DNA of 64,000 nucleotides, taken from the NCBI GenBank assembly GCA_022712315.1, contig JALAGS010000069.1:46511-110510 (forward strand), written 5' to 3'. Positions 10,112-19,460 of the stretch are shown here, one piece after another. The position numbers were made by a program, and so were the translations under genes. This DNA comes from Sphingobacterium sp. (GTDB lineage Bacteria > Bacteroidota > Bacteroidia > Sphingobacteriales > Sphingobacteriaceae). The notes under the pieces are model-generated. The model had not been told where the DNA came from, did not search any database, and saw only the letters and a program-made list of their open reading frames with translations. Within the stretch, counting starts at the first letter, position 1; each line of letters starts with the position of its first letter.

Positions 10112-11797
10112 TTATTTTTTAGCCTGCAATGCTTCAGCGACAGCCTGATATGCTGGCTTTCGAACGAATCCTTCGGTCCATAAACCGATCGGTTCTCCCC
10201 GCCGCCAGAATGAATTCTCTTGGTCAGGACTGTCTAATGGACTCCATATGGTAATACCATATTGTTTGTTTTTGGGAATGATCTCGAGATATTTCTCAAC
10301 GACAAATTTGTATAAGTCCGCTTGTTTCTGATACATTTCAGCTGTTGCATTTGTAGTTTTAATACCAGTACCAAGCCCGATATCTAATTCAGACACCTTG
10401 ATGAACTTGCCGGTGGCTGCCAGCAGCGTAAACATATTGACGATGTTGTCTTTGTTTGTATTGATATCGATGTGCATCTGCGTGCCGATACCATCAACCT
10501 TGGCGCCTTTGCTTTCGATGTAGCTGACATAGGCGATCAGTCCTTTACATTTGTTGCCGCTGCCTTCCAAACCGTAGTCATTGATGAATAGGAGATCATT
10601 GGTATTGCCATATTTGCGGGCGAATTGAAAGGCTTTTACCGCATAATCTTTTCCAAGATAATCCTGCCAGTAGAATTCGTCATCAGCCAGATCGGTTTTT
10701 CCGATTCCGGTCTTCAAGGCATATTGGTCTGGCCAGTCGGACATCGGCTCGTTGACCACATCCCAGGCCTTGATATACCCTTTGGTTTTCTCCAACATGC
10801 CGGCAATAAATGTCTCCAGTGCTTTTGTGAGTATGGCTTCTTTCTCGGCAGGTGTTTTCTCGATCGTGCTACCTCCCGGGCTGCCATACCCTTCACCATT
10901 GGCGGACTGTGCTCTGGAGGAGTTATTTCCCCAGCCAAACCAACCATCGATATTGTTTTCAAAATCACTGTTGGCGATAAGATTAGTCGAACTGCCTGTT
11001 TTTGTCAGCACAACCTTGTCGATGAAAATAGTGCCATCATATTGACCAAAATTGATAATAAAACGGTTGCGTGCAGCAGTTGCGGTGACTTTAAGTTCGT
11101 ATTCTTTGTAGCTTGTTGTTAATGCCAATGAGCCCATATTGTCACCGGTATAATTGGAAGTGCTTTGCAGATCAATACCAATATTGCCTGTTTTGCTACC
11201 ACGGGCCACAATCTTCAAGACATACTCTTTACCCACTTCCGTAGGGGTAATGTCATAGGCTGTCTGTGCTTCCCAGGCATTGACAACAGAAGGATTGCTC
11301 ATTTTTAATGCATGTCCAGCTAGCGCTGGTCCGCCCGAACCCGGTAGAACCACAGGGGCGATCAACTTATTGAGATAGGCAGCGTTTTGTCCCGAATGCC
11401 AGCATAAGGTGTGACCATAAAGCGTCATATTGTTTTCCTGCGCAGCGGTGATCAGCTGTTCCACGCGTGATAGATTAAGGCTTCCGTCGGCCTGCACAAT
11501 GGAGCCATGCTTCATTTCATAGCCTATCACCATTTCTTCAAAATTGCGGTTGGCCAGACGGTAGAGGACTCCCTTGTTAAAATAATCGTTCATATTGAGG
11601 GCTACACCAAGCTTAAATGCCGGACTTGCCTGTTTATCTAAATAACTTTTCAGGGGATTGTAGGCGTTTATATCTTCCTGCGCCAGCACTTTTTCCGGTT
11701 TATCGACGGCAAATCCCAATGGTTCATATTTGGTACAGGAACTCCAGACGGTGCTGAGCGAAAGTAGGATGACGATAGTTTTATTGATTTTTTTCAT
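10112..11797 (-). CDS. GH10 endo-1,4-beta-xylanase lipoprotein with CBM4-like insertion
   Basis: Surface endo-xylanase of 561 residues. The lipobox VWSSC puts the lipid on Cys21. The GH10 barrel is split: GHTLCWHSGQ (strand 3) is at 128-137 and the helix before strand 4 resumes near 315. Catalytic residues are present, acid/base Glu350 in WDVVNEP and nucleophile Glu470 in KVSELDIG. The insertion of about 165 residues looks like one CBM4/9 module, but with its parts in permuted order (see findings). Interrupted GH10 xylanases of this kind are known next to XusE in Prevotella bryantii and gut Bacteroides, where they are the main surface xylanase. The gene follows the XusE-like gene by 23 bp and precedes GH5 by 30 bp. 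Confidence 0.93.
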   Translation of the reverse strand: MKKINKTIVILLSLSTVWSSCTKYEPLGFAVDKPEKVLAQEDINAYNPLKSYLDKQASPAFKLGVALNMNDYFNKGVLYRLANRNFEEMVIGYEMKHGSIVQADGSLNLSRVEQLITAAQENNMTLYGHTLCWHSGQNAAYLNKLIAPVVLPGSGGPALAGHALKMSNPSVVNAWEAQTAYDITPTEVGKEYVLKIVARGSKTGNIGIDLQSTSNYTGDNMGSLALTTSYKEYELKVTATAARNRFIINFGQYDGTIFIDKVVLTKTGSSTNLIANSDFENNIDGWFGWGNNSSRAQSANGEGYGSPGGSTIEKTPAEKEAILTKALETFIAGMLEKTKGYIKAWDVVNEPMSDWPDQYALKTGIGKTDLADDEFYWQDYLGKDYAVKAFQFARKYGNTNDLLFINDYGLEGSGNKCKGLIAYVSYIESKGAKVDGIGTQMHIDINTNKDNIVNMFTLLAATGKFIKVSELDIGLGTGIKTTNATAEMYQKQADLYKFVVEKYLEIIPKNKQYGITIWSPLDSPDQENSFWRRGEPIGLWTEGFVRKPAYQAVAEALQAKK

Positions 11798-11820
11798 CGT
11801 TGTTCATTGTTGAATTGATA

Positions 11821-12849
11821 CTACTTTTTGATGGGGGTAAAAGTTTCCATTTTTACGGACCTGTCCCGCATCACGAGGGTATCCTTGCTTGTGATGCTCA
11901 TCTGTGGCATTTCAATCGCATAGGAAAGATAAAGTGCGTCTCTATCCGTATTGCCCCAGCTGTTTTTTTCGCCCCGTTTGACAAACTTTCCTGTTCCTGT
12001 AGCAGATATGCCGGCAGTTGCCGAGCTGATGTGACAGGTATTGTCCTCATCAAAAGTTAAGTTGAGGTTGACATTAATATTGACGTCATCAGTCCCTTTA
12101 AAAGACAGCGGTAATACCGATTTCTTTAGCGCTGCTGTCGTGATGTTTTTGACTTCGTCTTTTTCGACATAAGCCTGATGTCTGACCATATTTTTAGTCA
12201 AGCTGCTGTTGACACCTTTGCCGACAATCTGGTCGGTGCCCCGACGTAGGTAATTGCCGTGCCAAGGGTTTATATATTTGAGGGCGTAGAAAATAAAATC
12301 TTTTGGTGCAACATCCCAATCGGATACAATAGCCCTATTGGCATTCTGTAGGGAAGTTTTGCCGGATAGGATGGAATCGGCGTTGACGACTTTTGACATG
12401 CGTAAGGGCAGTACGTAGTAGGTCTCCAATGCTTTGGGATCGGCAAAAAATGCGTCGGTCAGCTGTACCTCGACACCGCCTGTTAGGCTTCCACTTGGAA
12501 TAGTGATCTGGTTGCTGGCCAGTTGATAGTAGTTGGTCGGCAAGGGCGTGACCGGTTGTCCACCTGGGTAGCTGAGTCCGTTTGTGAGGCTATTGTCGAC
12601 CACAAAATCGATGCGGATGTCTTTGCTGTTGTTGTACACCCCACCTGTGGTTGCCATGACTTTGACCTTATGCTGGTTGTCGAGGCTGTTGTCAATGATG
12701 TCTTCGCCCAGAGTTACCGTTCTGACAGGTGTCTGATAGGCGAAGTATACCGATTGAAATTCGAAGTCTGGGAATTCCCAGTCGTTATTTTTGCAAGACG
12801 CCAGGCTTACTAATGCCATCGCGTAAAGGAGATTGATTTTTTTCATCAT
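11821..12849 (-). CDS. xusE: XusE-like surface lipoprotein (DUF1735/DUF5627 type)
   Basis: A 342-residue lipoprotein thought to bind xylan oligosaccharides on the cell surface beside the two SusC/SusD pairs. The track starts it at 12963, but that adds 38 residues that overlap the upstream SusD gene and hide the signal. Starting at 12849 gives MMKKINLLYAMALVSLASC, a good lipoprotein signal with Cys19, 13 bp after the SusD stop. The mature part holds a DUF1735-like beta-sandwich (residues about 30-165) and a C-terminal beta domain with INPWHGNYLRRG, a pattern of DUF5627 proteins. Position between xusD and the interrupted GH10 matches xusE of the Prevotella bryantii xylan cluster. No enzyme motif is visible. 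The symbol rests on synteny. Confidence 0.75.
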   Translation of the reverse strand: MMKKINLLYAMALVSLASCKNNDWEFPDFEFQSVYFAYQTPVRTVTLGEDIIDNSLDNQHKVKVMATTGGVYNNSKDIRIDFVVDNSLTNGLSYPGGQPVTPLPTNYYQLASNQITIPSGSLTGGVEVQLTDAFFADPKALETYYVLPLRMSKVVNADSILSGKTSLQNANRAIVSDWDVAPKDFIFYALKYINPWHGNYLRRGTDQIVGKGVNSSLTKNMVRHQAYVEKDEVKNITTAALKKSVLPLSFKGTDDVNINVNLNLTFDEDNTCHISSATAGISATGTGKFVKRGEKNSWGNTDRDALYLSYAIEMPQMSITSKDTLVMRDRSVKMETFTPIKK

Positions 12850-12862
12850 GTGCGTATTAATG

Positions 12863-14626
12863 TTAATTCCATCCCGTATTCTGTACAAGGTTGCTATATT
12901 TAAGTACTTCACTGTACGGGATCGGACCATAGTACATATAGGTTTCGTAAAGTCTATTTTCAACCGGGATTTCCGTGTAGCTGTTGTTACTTATGCTGAT
13001 TCCTTTTGCAGCAACATTGATATCCATCTTCCAGCGGCGGAGGTCCCAAAACCGAAATCCTTCAAAGCAGAGCTCCAGTCGGCGTTCGTTGCGGATGAGC
13101 TGCCGCATTTGATCTTTATTGTTTTTTACTTGCTCCAGGTAAGGATCGCCATTGTTGGTGCCGACACCGGCACGTCTGCGAATAGCTTTGATGATATCGT
13201 AAGCAGAGAACGTAAAGGTCCCCATGCCTGTAGGTCCCCAGGCTTCATTAGCTGCCTCGGCATAAGCCAGATACATTTCTGTCATCCGTAGGCGGACATT
13301 GAAATGCATTTGTTGGGTCGGGGATGATGGATTTAGATTAACGTCCTGACGTAGGAGCTTTTTGAGGTAATAGCCCGTTCGTGTAGATGTTTCGACCTTA
13401 TTTAGCCCATCGTTGGTTGGACTGTTGGCAGTGGTATTGATCGCTGTGCTGCTGACACCTGCAGTTGCTCCATTGACAATAATATAAGTCTTCAATCTAG
13501 GATCCCGCTTATCATAAGGATTGGCTTTATTGTAGGCCGAATTGGCATCTCCAATCGGATATCCATTTTCCATGGGGAAGGCATCAACCAGGTTTTGCGT
13601 GGGATTGAGTCTTCCTTTTCCAAATAATGTTGGTGGAAAATGGTCCTGTTCCATGCTATTGCTATTTCCTTTGTCGGTACGCCAAAGGATTTCGGCGGGG
13701 TTTGATCCGGAGGTTAAACCGTCGACTACATCTTTATTGTACCAGGTAAATCCTTTAGGATCGATGCCACTGGGGCCGCCTTTGGCTTGGATGACTTGTC
13801 CGGCATAGGTGGCCGCTTGCTCCCAAGTCGTTTTGCTGCCTTCACTGTATGCTGGACTTGCAGCCAATAATGCCGCTCTGGCGCGGATCGCCTGTGCGAT
13901 GCGTTTGGTCATCCGGAGTTTGAAATAAGATCCGAATACGCGATTGTAATCGTCCTTATTGATCGTTCCTGCATATTTGGCCGGGATCTGACTATCGGCG
14001 CTGATGTCTTCATAATCCATCGGCAACAGGTCTTCTGCTTTTTTGATGTCATCGTAGAGCTGTTGCATGCAGGTTTCAAATGGTGCCCGTGTATGGTTAA
14101 AGTCCGAATTGATGGTTTCGGGAGTCAGAAGGATGGGGACACCCATGATTTCCCCGGTACTTGATTTCCCAGCATGTGCCTGCAGCAGGTGAAACATAAA
14201 TAGGGCACGAAGGCCATAAGCTTCACCTTTCATCCGGTCGTTGAATAGGACGCTGACCTTTGGATCCAGCGCCCATTCCACCTTATCGCTCAGGGATAAA
14301 AAGTTGTTGAGGTATTGCAAAGCTGCGTAACTGTTGCGCCATTGGTCGAAAGGGTTGTTTATGCTTGTCCATTGCCCCGTGGCTGTTTTAAGATAGGTGT
14401 TGCTTTTATCGTTGCTTACTGCATTGTCGGTGGCAACATCATCGAAGCTATAACTATTGCCCGGAACGCGGTTGTACCCGTTTAGGAGCAATCCTTGGGC
14501 ATACAGGGGACGGCTGTTGGCCGTTTCAATTTCAAGATTATTCTCTAGAGCCGGCTCAAACATATCTTCACAGGAGGAAAATAGTAAGCTACTTAGGATG
14601 GCTATGGTTAGTATTCTTTTCATCAT
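12863..14626 (-). CDS. xusD: RagB/SusD-family lipoprotein (second pair, XusD-like)
   Basis: SusD-like lid protein of the second transporter, 587 residues. The signal ends LLFSSC with Cys19 lipidated. The N-terminal helical region has RALFMFHLLQAHAG, and the C-terminus carries the conserved RNERRLELCFEGFRFWDLRRW block that ends SusD proteins. It follows its SusC by 21 bp and is followed 13 bp later by the XusE-like gene, so the order SusC-SusD-SusC-SusD-XusE-GH10 is complete. By analogy with Xus systems the ligand should be xylo-oligosaccharide or decorated xylan fragments. The name is assigned from gene order and family, not from a sequence search. Confidence 0.9.
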   Translation of the reverse strand: MMKRILTIAILSSLLFSSCEDMFEPALENNLEIETANSRPLYAQGLLLNGYNRVPGNSYSFDDVATDNAVSNDKSNTYLKTATGQWTSINNPFDQWRNSYAALQYLNNFLSLSDKVEWALDPKVSVLFNDRMKGEAYGLRALFMFHLLQAHAGKSSTGEIMGVPILLTPETINSDFNHTRAPFETCMQQLYDDIKKAEDLLPMDYEDISADSQIPAKYAGTINKDDYNRVFGSYFKLRMTKRIAQAIRARAALLAASPAYSEGSKTTWEQAATYAGQVIQAKGGPSGIDPKGFTWYNKDVVDGLTSGSNPAEILWRTDKGNSNSMEQDHFPPTLFGKGRLNPTQNLVDAFPMENGYPIGDANSAYNKANPYDKRDPRLKTYIIVNGATAGVSSTAINTTANSPTNDGLNKVETSTRTGYYLKKLLRQDVNLNPSSPTQQMHFNVRLRMTEMYLAYAEAANEAWGPTGMGTFTFSAYDIIKAIRRRAGVGTNNGDPYLEQVKNNKDQMRQLIRNERRLELCFEGFRFWDLRRWKMDINVAAKGISISNNSYTEIPVENRLYETYMYYGPIPYSEVLKYSNLVQNTGWN

Positions 14627-14647
14627 TCTCGGTTTAAATATTTATGA

Positions 14648-17527
14648 TTAAAATAGTGCCTTGAGGCCGATGTTGAAAAAACGCATCTGCGGTGCCTGGC
14701 TAATATTGAGCTGCATTGTTTCCTTTTCCTTTGCGATCGTTAAAAGATTGGATCCCATAGCATAAATTCCCAGCTCGTGGATAAATTTGGAATTGAATAG
14801 ACGCTTTGGGAAATCGTAAGAAAGCTGTACTTTGGACAGGTTGATGCGATCGGTTTTATAAAGCCAGAAGTCTGAGCTTCGGAAATTGTTGTCACTGTTG
14901 AACGTCGTAAGACGTGGGTAGGTAGCGGTTTCTTTGGTCGATTCCGTCCAACGATCACGCACTACTGCCGAATATTTGTCTTCCCCGTCGACCCAAAAGT
15001 ATGCGCTATTTTTGATGGCTTTGGCTCCGAACTGTCCAGTGGCAGCAGCAAATAGCGTAAAATTGTTCCATTTAACCGTCAGGTTGCAACCTAGGGTCAG
15101 TGGGGCACCAGCCCATCCAGCTTTACCTAAATAAACTTCGTCGCGCGTATCAATAGTACCATCGCCGTTTTGGTCTTTATACTTGATGTCTCCGGGTTTT
15201 ACCTCTCCGAATGAGGAAAATGCTGCATTGTCTATGTCGGCCTGACTATTATAAAACCCATCGTTTTGTAGTCCCCATATGGCATCCAAAGGCTTTCCAG
15301 CCCGGTTTTGATAGGCGAATTGGTATAATTCGTCACGTTGCACGGCCTTTGTCGAGTAATACATCCCATTGAAACCCAGTGATACAAAAGTTTGGTTTAT
15401 TTGTTTGTTCAGATTGATGCCAAAGTCGACCCCGCGGCGTTCGTCACTGTTGTAATTGATGTAGGGAAGATCCGAGTAAACCGGCCAATAAGTCATAAAA
15501 TACATCGGATACTGTGTTGCCGCCTGCACAAGGCCACCGCTCATCCGATTAAAAAAGTAAGAAGTATTGAAGGTGATTAAATTGTCGTAAAGTCCGCCCT
15601 CAAGGTTGACGTTAAATTCCTTGCGCTTAGGAAACTTCATGTTAGGATTGTCTCCGCGACGTCTATCAAAAGTATGGACGAGGTCGCCATCGCGCCAGCT
15701 ATACCAGGCAGCATCGTTGTAGGTGTAGTATCCCTGATAAAGATAATAATCGGAGATGTCCAGGTCGGTGTTTAAGATACCTGCAGAGGCGGACAATTTT
15801 AACTCATTGACAACTTTGCTGTTGGCGAGAAAATTTTCTTTTGACAGGCGCCAGGCAAGTGCTAACGTTGGTGAGAGAGCCTGACGGTTTCCTTGGGGCA
15901 ATTTGGCCGAATGACTATAAGCGCTACTAAAGTCAACATAATATTTACTCGAATAGTTGTAGCCTAGTTGAAGTCCGAGGTTGGCATTGCTGATTTTGTG
16001 GTAGCTTCCAGAGGCAGCGATCTGAAACGCATTGGCCAATAGGATCGCCGAAACATGATGTTTATTGTCGTAGGTACGGTTAAAGTTTAGGGATCCATTG
16101 AGGCCGATGGTCTGCCTATAGGTGCTGCCACTGATATTTTGTATGCCGGATATACGGTCATCACCATATTTTGTCAGGCTACTTATGAGGTCCTTTCCGT
16201 CGTAGTTGTTCCACGAAGCCTGATAAACTGCATAATTGTTGTTATAGGATTGATTGTAATTTGACTGATAATCCACCGCGAGATTGGTTTTGAAAACGAG
16301 GCCTTCGAGGATATTTTTTAAGTCAAAATTCAAGCCGGTATTAAATTGAAACTGCCGGTTAAGATAGCGGTTTGTACCTCCGGCATAGACATTGGCAAAA
16401 GCATTGGTCTGGTCCAGCTGACTTCCGCCCAGCAGGTATTTGCCATCAATGAGAAAATTACTGTTGTTGACATAGACCATGGAGTTGACATCGTTCTCTT
16501 CGATCATATCAATAGGGATGAGGGGGGAGAAGCGATGTGGCCGTCCGGTGGCCGCCGCACCCCAATAGTCCGTATTCACCCCTTTGGAAATATAAAAACT
16601 GGCGGCAGCATCTACATTCAGGGAGATCAGATCATTGACTTTAACATCAATGTTGCCGCGCATATTAAATCTATTGGCGCCTCCGTTTTTTTTCGCCTGA
16701 CCAAAATTGAGCAGGGAGCCTTCCGACCAAAACCCAAAGTTGGTATAGTATTGCGCGCGCTGATTGCCACCGGAAATTTCTGCGGTTGCATCGTAACGGT
16801 TGTAATGATCTTTGATGTAGTCTGAGGCGTAGTAATCGACATTGGGATAACGATAAGGATTTGTTCCGGCGGCATGCTGGTAGATAGTTTCGGCACTATA
16901 AAGTGTAGAGAGACCATCATTCTGCCGGGCCTCGTTATAGAGTGTCATATATTCTGCTGAACCCAGGTATTTTGGATAACTGATTGCTGCATTGATACCA
17001 CTATTAGCTCTAATTTTAATTTGCTGATCACCAGCTTTTCCACGTTTTGTGCTTATGCTGATGACGCCTTTGGCTGCCCGGCTACCATAAAGGGCGATGG
17101 CATTGGCTCCTTTTAGCACACTGATCTGATCGATTTCTGTTGGCATAACGTTATTGGCGTCGCGCGGAAATCCATCCACTAAAACCAGATAACCGCTCAT
17201 CCCCCAAATATTGCCATTATAACCAGCAATAAAGGCGTCTAGATTCTCCAGACTGTAGGTGTTGTAACTCTTGTCGAGTACCTGTGGGATGTTGATGGAT
17301 TGAACATTGCCCATCAGGTCTTTTTTCGGAACTTTCCGGAAAGCAACCTGTACAAGTGCTGTACTGTCTATGCCGGTACTATCCGGACGAGCGGCTGTTG
17401 AAAATGCCGGGAATCTATTTTTATACTGTCTAATGGTTGGATTAAAGACTTCTTTGGCCATCCCATCGGTGACCGCTATGCAGTTTAATCCAAGACATAG
17501 TGCTATGCTTAATTTTTTGTACTTCAT
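14648..17527 (-). CDS. xusC: SusC-family TonB-linked transporter lacking the N-terminal beta-sandwich (XusC-like)
   Basis: Outer-membrane import channel of 959 residues. After a signal peptide (cleavage near residue 24) there is no carboxypeptidase-regulatory-like domain, which the first SusC has at 45-115. Instead a short linker runs to a plug at about 80-165, with LVLVDGFPRD, ISVLKGANAIALYGSRAAKG and ISTKRG as conserved plug motifs. The barrel follows and ends with the aromatic strand MRFFNIGLKALF. The plug is well conserved, so the protein is not a decayed copy. It lies 27 bp after SusD-1 and 21 bp before SusD-2. The ligand is probably a xylan oligosaccharide, perhaps differing in size or decoration from that of the first pair. 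Confidence 0.9.
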   Translation of the reverse strand: MKYKKLSIALCLGLNCIAVTDGMAKEVFNPTIRQYKNRFPAFSTAARPDSTGIDSTALVQVAFRKVPKKDLMGNVQSINIPQVLDKSYNTYSLENLDAFIAGYNGNIWGMSGYLVLVDGFPRDANNVMPTEIDQISVLKGANAIALYGSRAAKGVISISTKRGKAGDQQIKIRANSGINAAISYPKYLGSAEYMTLYNEARQNDGLSTLYSAETIYQHAAGTNPYRYPNVDYYASDYIKDHYNRYDATAEISGGNQRAQYYTNFGFWSEGSLLNFGQAKKNGGANRFNMRGNIDVKVNDLISLNVDAAASFYISKGVNTDYWGAAATGRPHRFSPLIPIDMIEENDVNSMVYVNNSNFLIDGKYLLGGSQLDQTNAFANVYAGGTNRYLNRQFQFNTGLNFDLKNILEGLVFKTNLAVDYQSNYNQSYNNNYAVYQASWNNYDGKDLISSLTKYGDDRISGIQNISGSTYRQTIGLNGSLNFNRTYDNKHHVSAILLANAFQIAASGSYHKISNANLGLQLGYNYSSKYYVDFSSAYSHSAKLPQGNRQALSPTLALAWRLSKENFLANSKVVNELKLSASAGILNTDLDISDYYLYQGYYTYNDAAWYSWRDGDLVHTFDRRRGDNPNMKFPKRKEFNVNLEGGLYDNLITFNTSYFFNRMSGGLVQAATQYPMYFMTYWPVYSDLPYINYNSDERRGVDFGINLNKQINQTFVSLGFNGMYYSTKAVQRDELYQFAYQNRAGKPLDAIWGLQNDGFYNSQADIDNAAFSSFGEVKPGDIKYKDQNGDGTIDTRDEVYLGKAGWAGAPLTLGCNLTVKWNNFTLFAAATGQFGAKAIKNSAYFWVDGEDKYSAVVRDRWTESTKETATYPRLTTFNSDNNFRSSDFWLYKTDRINLSKVQLSYDFPKRLFNSKFIHELGIYAMGSNLLTIAKEKETMQLNISQAPQMRFFNIGLKALF

Positions 17528-17554
17528 TTTTTGAATGATTAAATGAAAAACTTG

Positions 17555-19450
17555 TTACCAGCCTGGGTTCTGATAGAACTCGGGATACATGTTGACATCT
17601 CTTACCTTTAGGGGCAACCAGTAATGCTTGCTTGTAAACTTGCGCTCCAAAAGCACATTTTCTTTGATGTTGACAATGCGGTTTTGGGATGGGTCTACGG
17701 TATTAAAGGTTCCTGCCCGATCAAATGAAACCGATTTTTTTAAGGTGTAAGGAGATTCGGTCAATAACAGCCAGCGTCGAAGATCATTAAAGCGATGGCC
17801 TTCAAAGGCGAGTTCCACTGCACGCTCTCTCCGTAGCTCGGGCAATAGTGCAGTTGCTGAACTTAGAAATTTAGCATCTACATGGCCTACTCCGGCGCGA
17901 TCCCGAACGACGTTGATCGCGTCTACAGCTGTTTTGTTATAATTGTCTGCTTTGCCTGTGGCGGAGTTGGAAGCCATCATCGCTGACTCGGCATACATCA
18001 GATAAACATCAGATAGGCGCATGTAAGGCACATAAATATGAAGATTGGAACCATAATTATAGGCTTGATCATATTTGTTTGCTGTTATAGGGACAAATTT
18101 GCGTAACACATAACCTGTCTGGCTGCCAGACTGTATATCTCGGTAGCTTCCATTGCTGTAGAGGTTAGCGTAACGGTTTTTTTCATCCTGCGTATTTCCC
18201 TGAACGACTTTTGTTCCATCAAAGATGATATCCTTATAAAAACGTGGATCCCGGTCTTTCCATGGGTATTCGGCATTGTAGCCTGACTCGGCATCGGACT
18301 GGGTGATGTCTTTGATCGGTAAACCGTTTTTCATACCATAGTAGTCCACATAATTTGCTGTTGGGATAAACTTCAGTGCATCCCCATCGGATACGACCAG
18401 TGGGATATATTGTTTACTGGTTCCAAAATTTGATACCCATGCATCAATATAAGGGCCCCTGAATATTGCTTCGGTACTGCCCGGCATGGCCCAGTTTTGT
18501 CCTGTGGTGTAAAAATTTAAATGAATATTGGCCATTGGAACAAGGGCGTAATTCGTTTGCCCGCTTTCGACGAGGGAAAGCAGTTCGCCAAAGGCTTGGG
18601 CTGCCTTTTTGCAATACTCCGTATGGTAAGCTTTAGTTCCTGTCGACTGAAAATTCATCAACGGACTTCCCGCCCAGAGGTAGTTTTTGCCGAGATAGGC
18701 CAGCGCCATAATTTTATTGATGCGCAGCTGGTTTTTTCCTAAAGTCCGTTTTCCGGCGGTGGTATTGTCCCAATCAATCGGTAAGAGATTGGCTGCTTCT
18801 CTAAAATCGGCCGCAGCAAGATCCGCACAGGCATGGTAACTCAGTCTTGGCAACCGAAGCTTTTCGTCGCTGGGAAGTACATAATTGATATAGGGCATTC
18901 CGCCAAAATATTCCATCAGGCGGTGGTGAAACCAGCCTCGGAAAAATAACAATTGCCCCTTGATCAGATTTTTCTCTTCCTGTGTAGCTTCGGTCAATTT
19001 GTCAATATTCTCTAGTCCGAGACTTACTTTTCTCAGACCAAACCAGGCTGCACTCCATAGATCGCGAAAAGCGCGGTTGGCAAAGACATCCCCGTTTGCT
19101 GTGGTAAAATCACCTTGATCCATCCAGCCGGAGCCCCAGCCGTCGGATTCTCTTTGCCAGCCCCAGAAATTGCCGTTATCGATTTTGTGGACGAAATGAT
19201 AATTGCCAGCCGTTGAGGTCATTTCATCTTCGCCCCAGTTCCAAGAGTTCGTCCAGTAGTTATTACTAAAGTTGACAACACAGCTGTAGAGCTCTTCCGT
19301 ATATCCCTGGAAGTTAATAAAGTTTTTAAATGCTTCTTTGGAGGACACATTGGACTGCTCTTCTTTGTCTAAATATTTTTTACACGAGAGTAGGGAAGAG
19401 GAAGACCAGATCACACCAGCTATAAAGATTACCTTGAAATACTTTTTCAT
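17555..19450 (-). CDS. xusB: RagB/SusD-family lipoprotein (first pair, XusB-like)
   Basis: SusD-like xylan-oligosaccharide-binding lipoprotein, 631 residues from the chosen start. The track begins at 19480 inside the upstream SusC gene. The ATG at 19448-19450 gives MKKYFKVIFIAG and a lipobox SLLSC (Cys23), 10 bp after the SusC stop, and is clearly better. Many Trp and Tyr residues occur in the first third (YWTNSWNWGEDE, NFWGWQRE), as expected for a sugar-stacking surface. The conserved SusD C-terminus reads RRERAVELAFEGHRFNDLRRW. It forms the lid of the first SusC. The xus name is by synteny. Confidence 0.91.
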   Translation of the reverse strand: MKKYFKVIFIAGVIWSSSSLLSCKKYLDKEEQSNVSSKEAFKNFINFQGYTEELYSCVVNFSNNYWTNSWNWGEDEMTSTAGNYHFVHKIDNGNFWGWQRESDGWGSGWMDQGDFTTANGDVFANRAFRDLWSAAWFGLRKVSLGLENIDKLTEATQEEKNLIKGQLLFFRGWFHHRLMEYFGGMPYINYVLPSDEKLRLPRLSYHACADLAAADFREAANLLPIDWDNTTAGKRTLGKNQLRINKIMALAYLGKNYLWAGSPLMNFQSTGTKAYHTEYCKKAAQAFGELLSLVESGQTNYALVPMANIHLNFYTTGQNWAMPGSTEAIFRGPYIDAWVSNFGTSKQYIPLVVSDGDALKFIPTANYVDYYGMKNGLPIKDITQSDAESGYNAEYPWKDRDPRFYKDIIFDGTKVVQGNTQDEKNRYANLYSNGSYRDIQSGSQTGYVLRKFVPITANKYDQAYNYGSNLHIYVPYMRLSDVYLMYAESAMMASNSATGKADNYNKTAVDAINVVRDRAGVGHVDAKFLSSATALLPELRRERAVELAFEGHRFNDLRRWLLLTESPYTLKKSVSFDRAGTFNTVDPSQNRIVNIKENVLLERKFTSKHYWLPLKVRDVNMYPEFYQNPGW

Positions 19451-19460
19451 ATGGGTAGGG

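Noticed and set aside
12850-12963. N-terminal extension of the XusE-like gene
   Set aside because: It overlaps the end of the SusD gene and would bury a good lipoprotein signal that starts at 12849.
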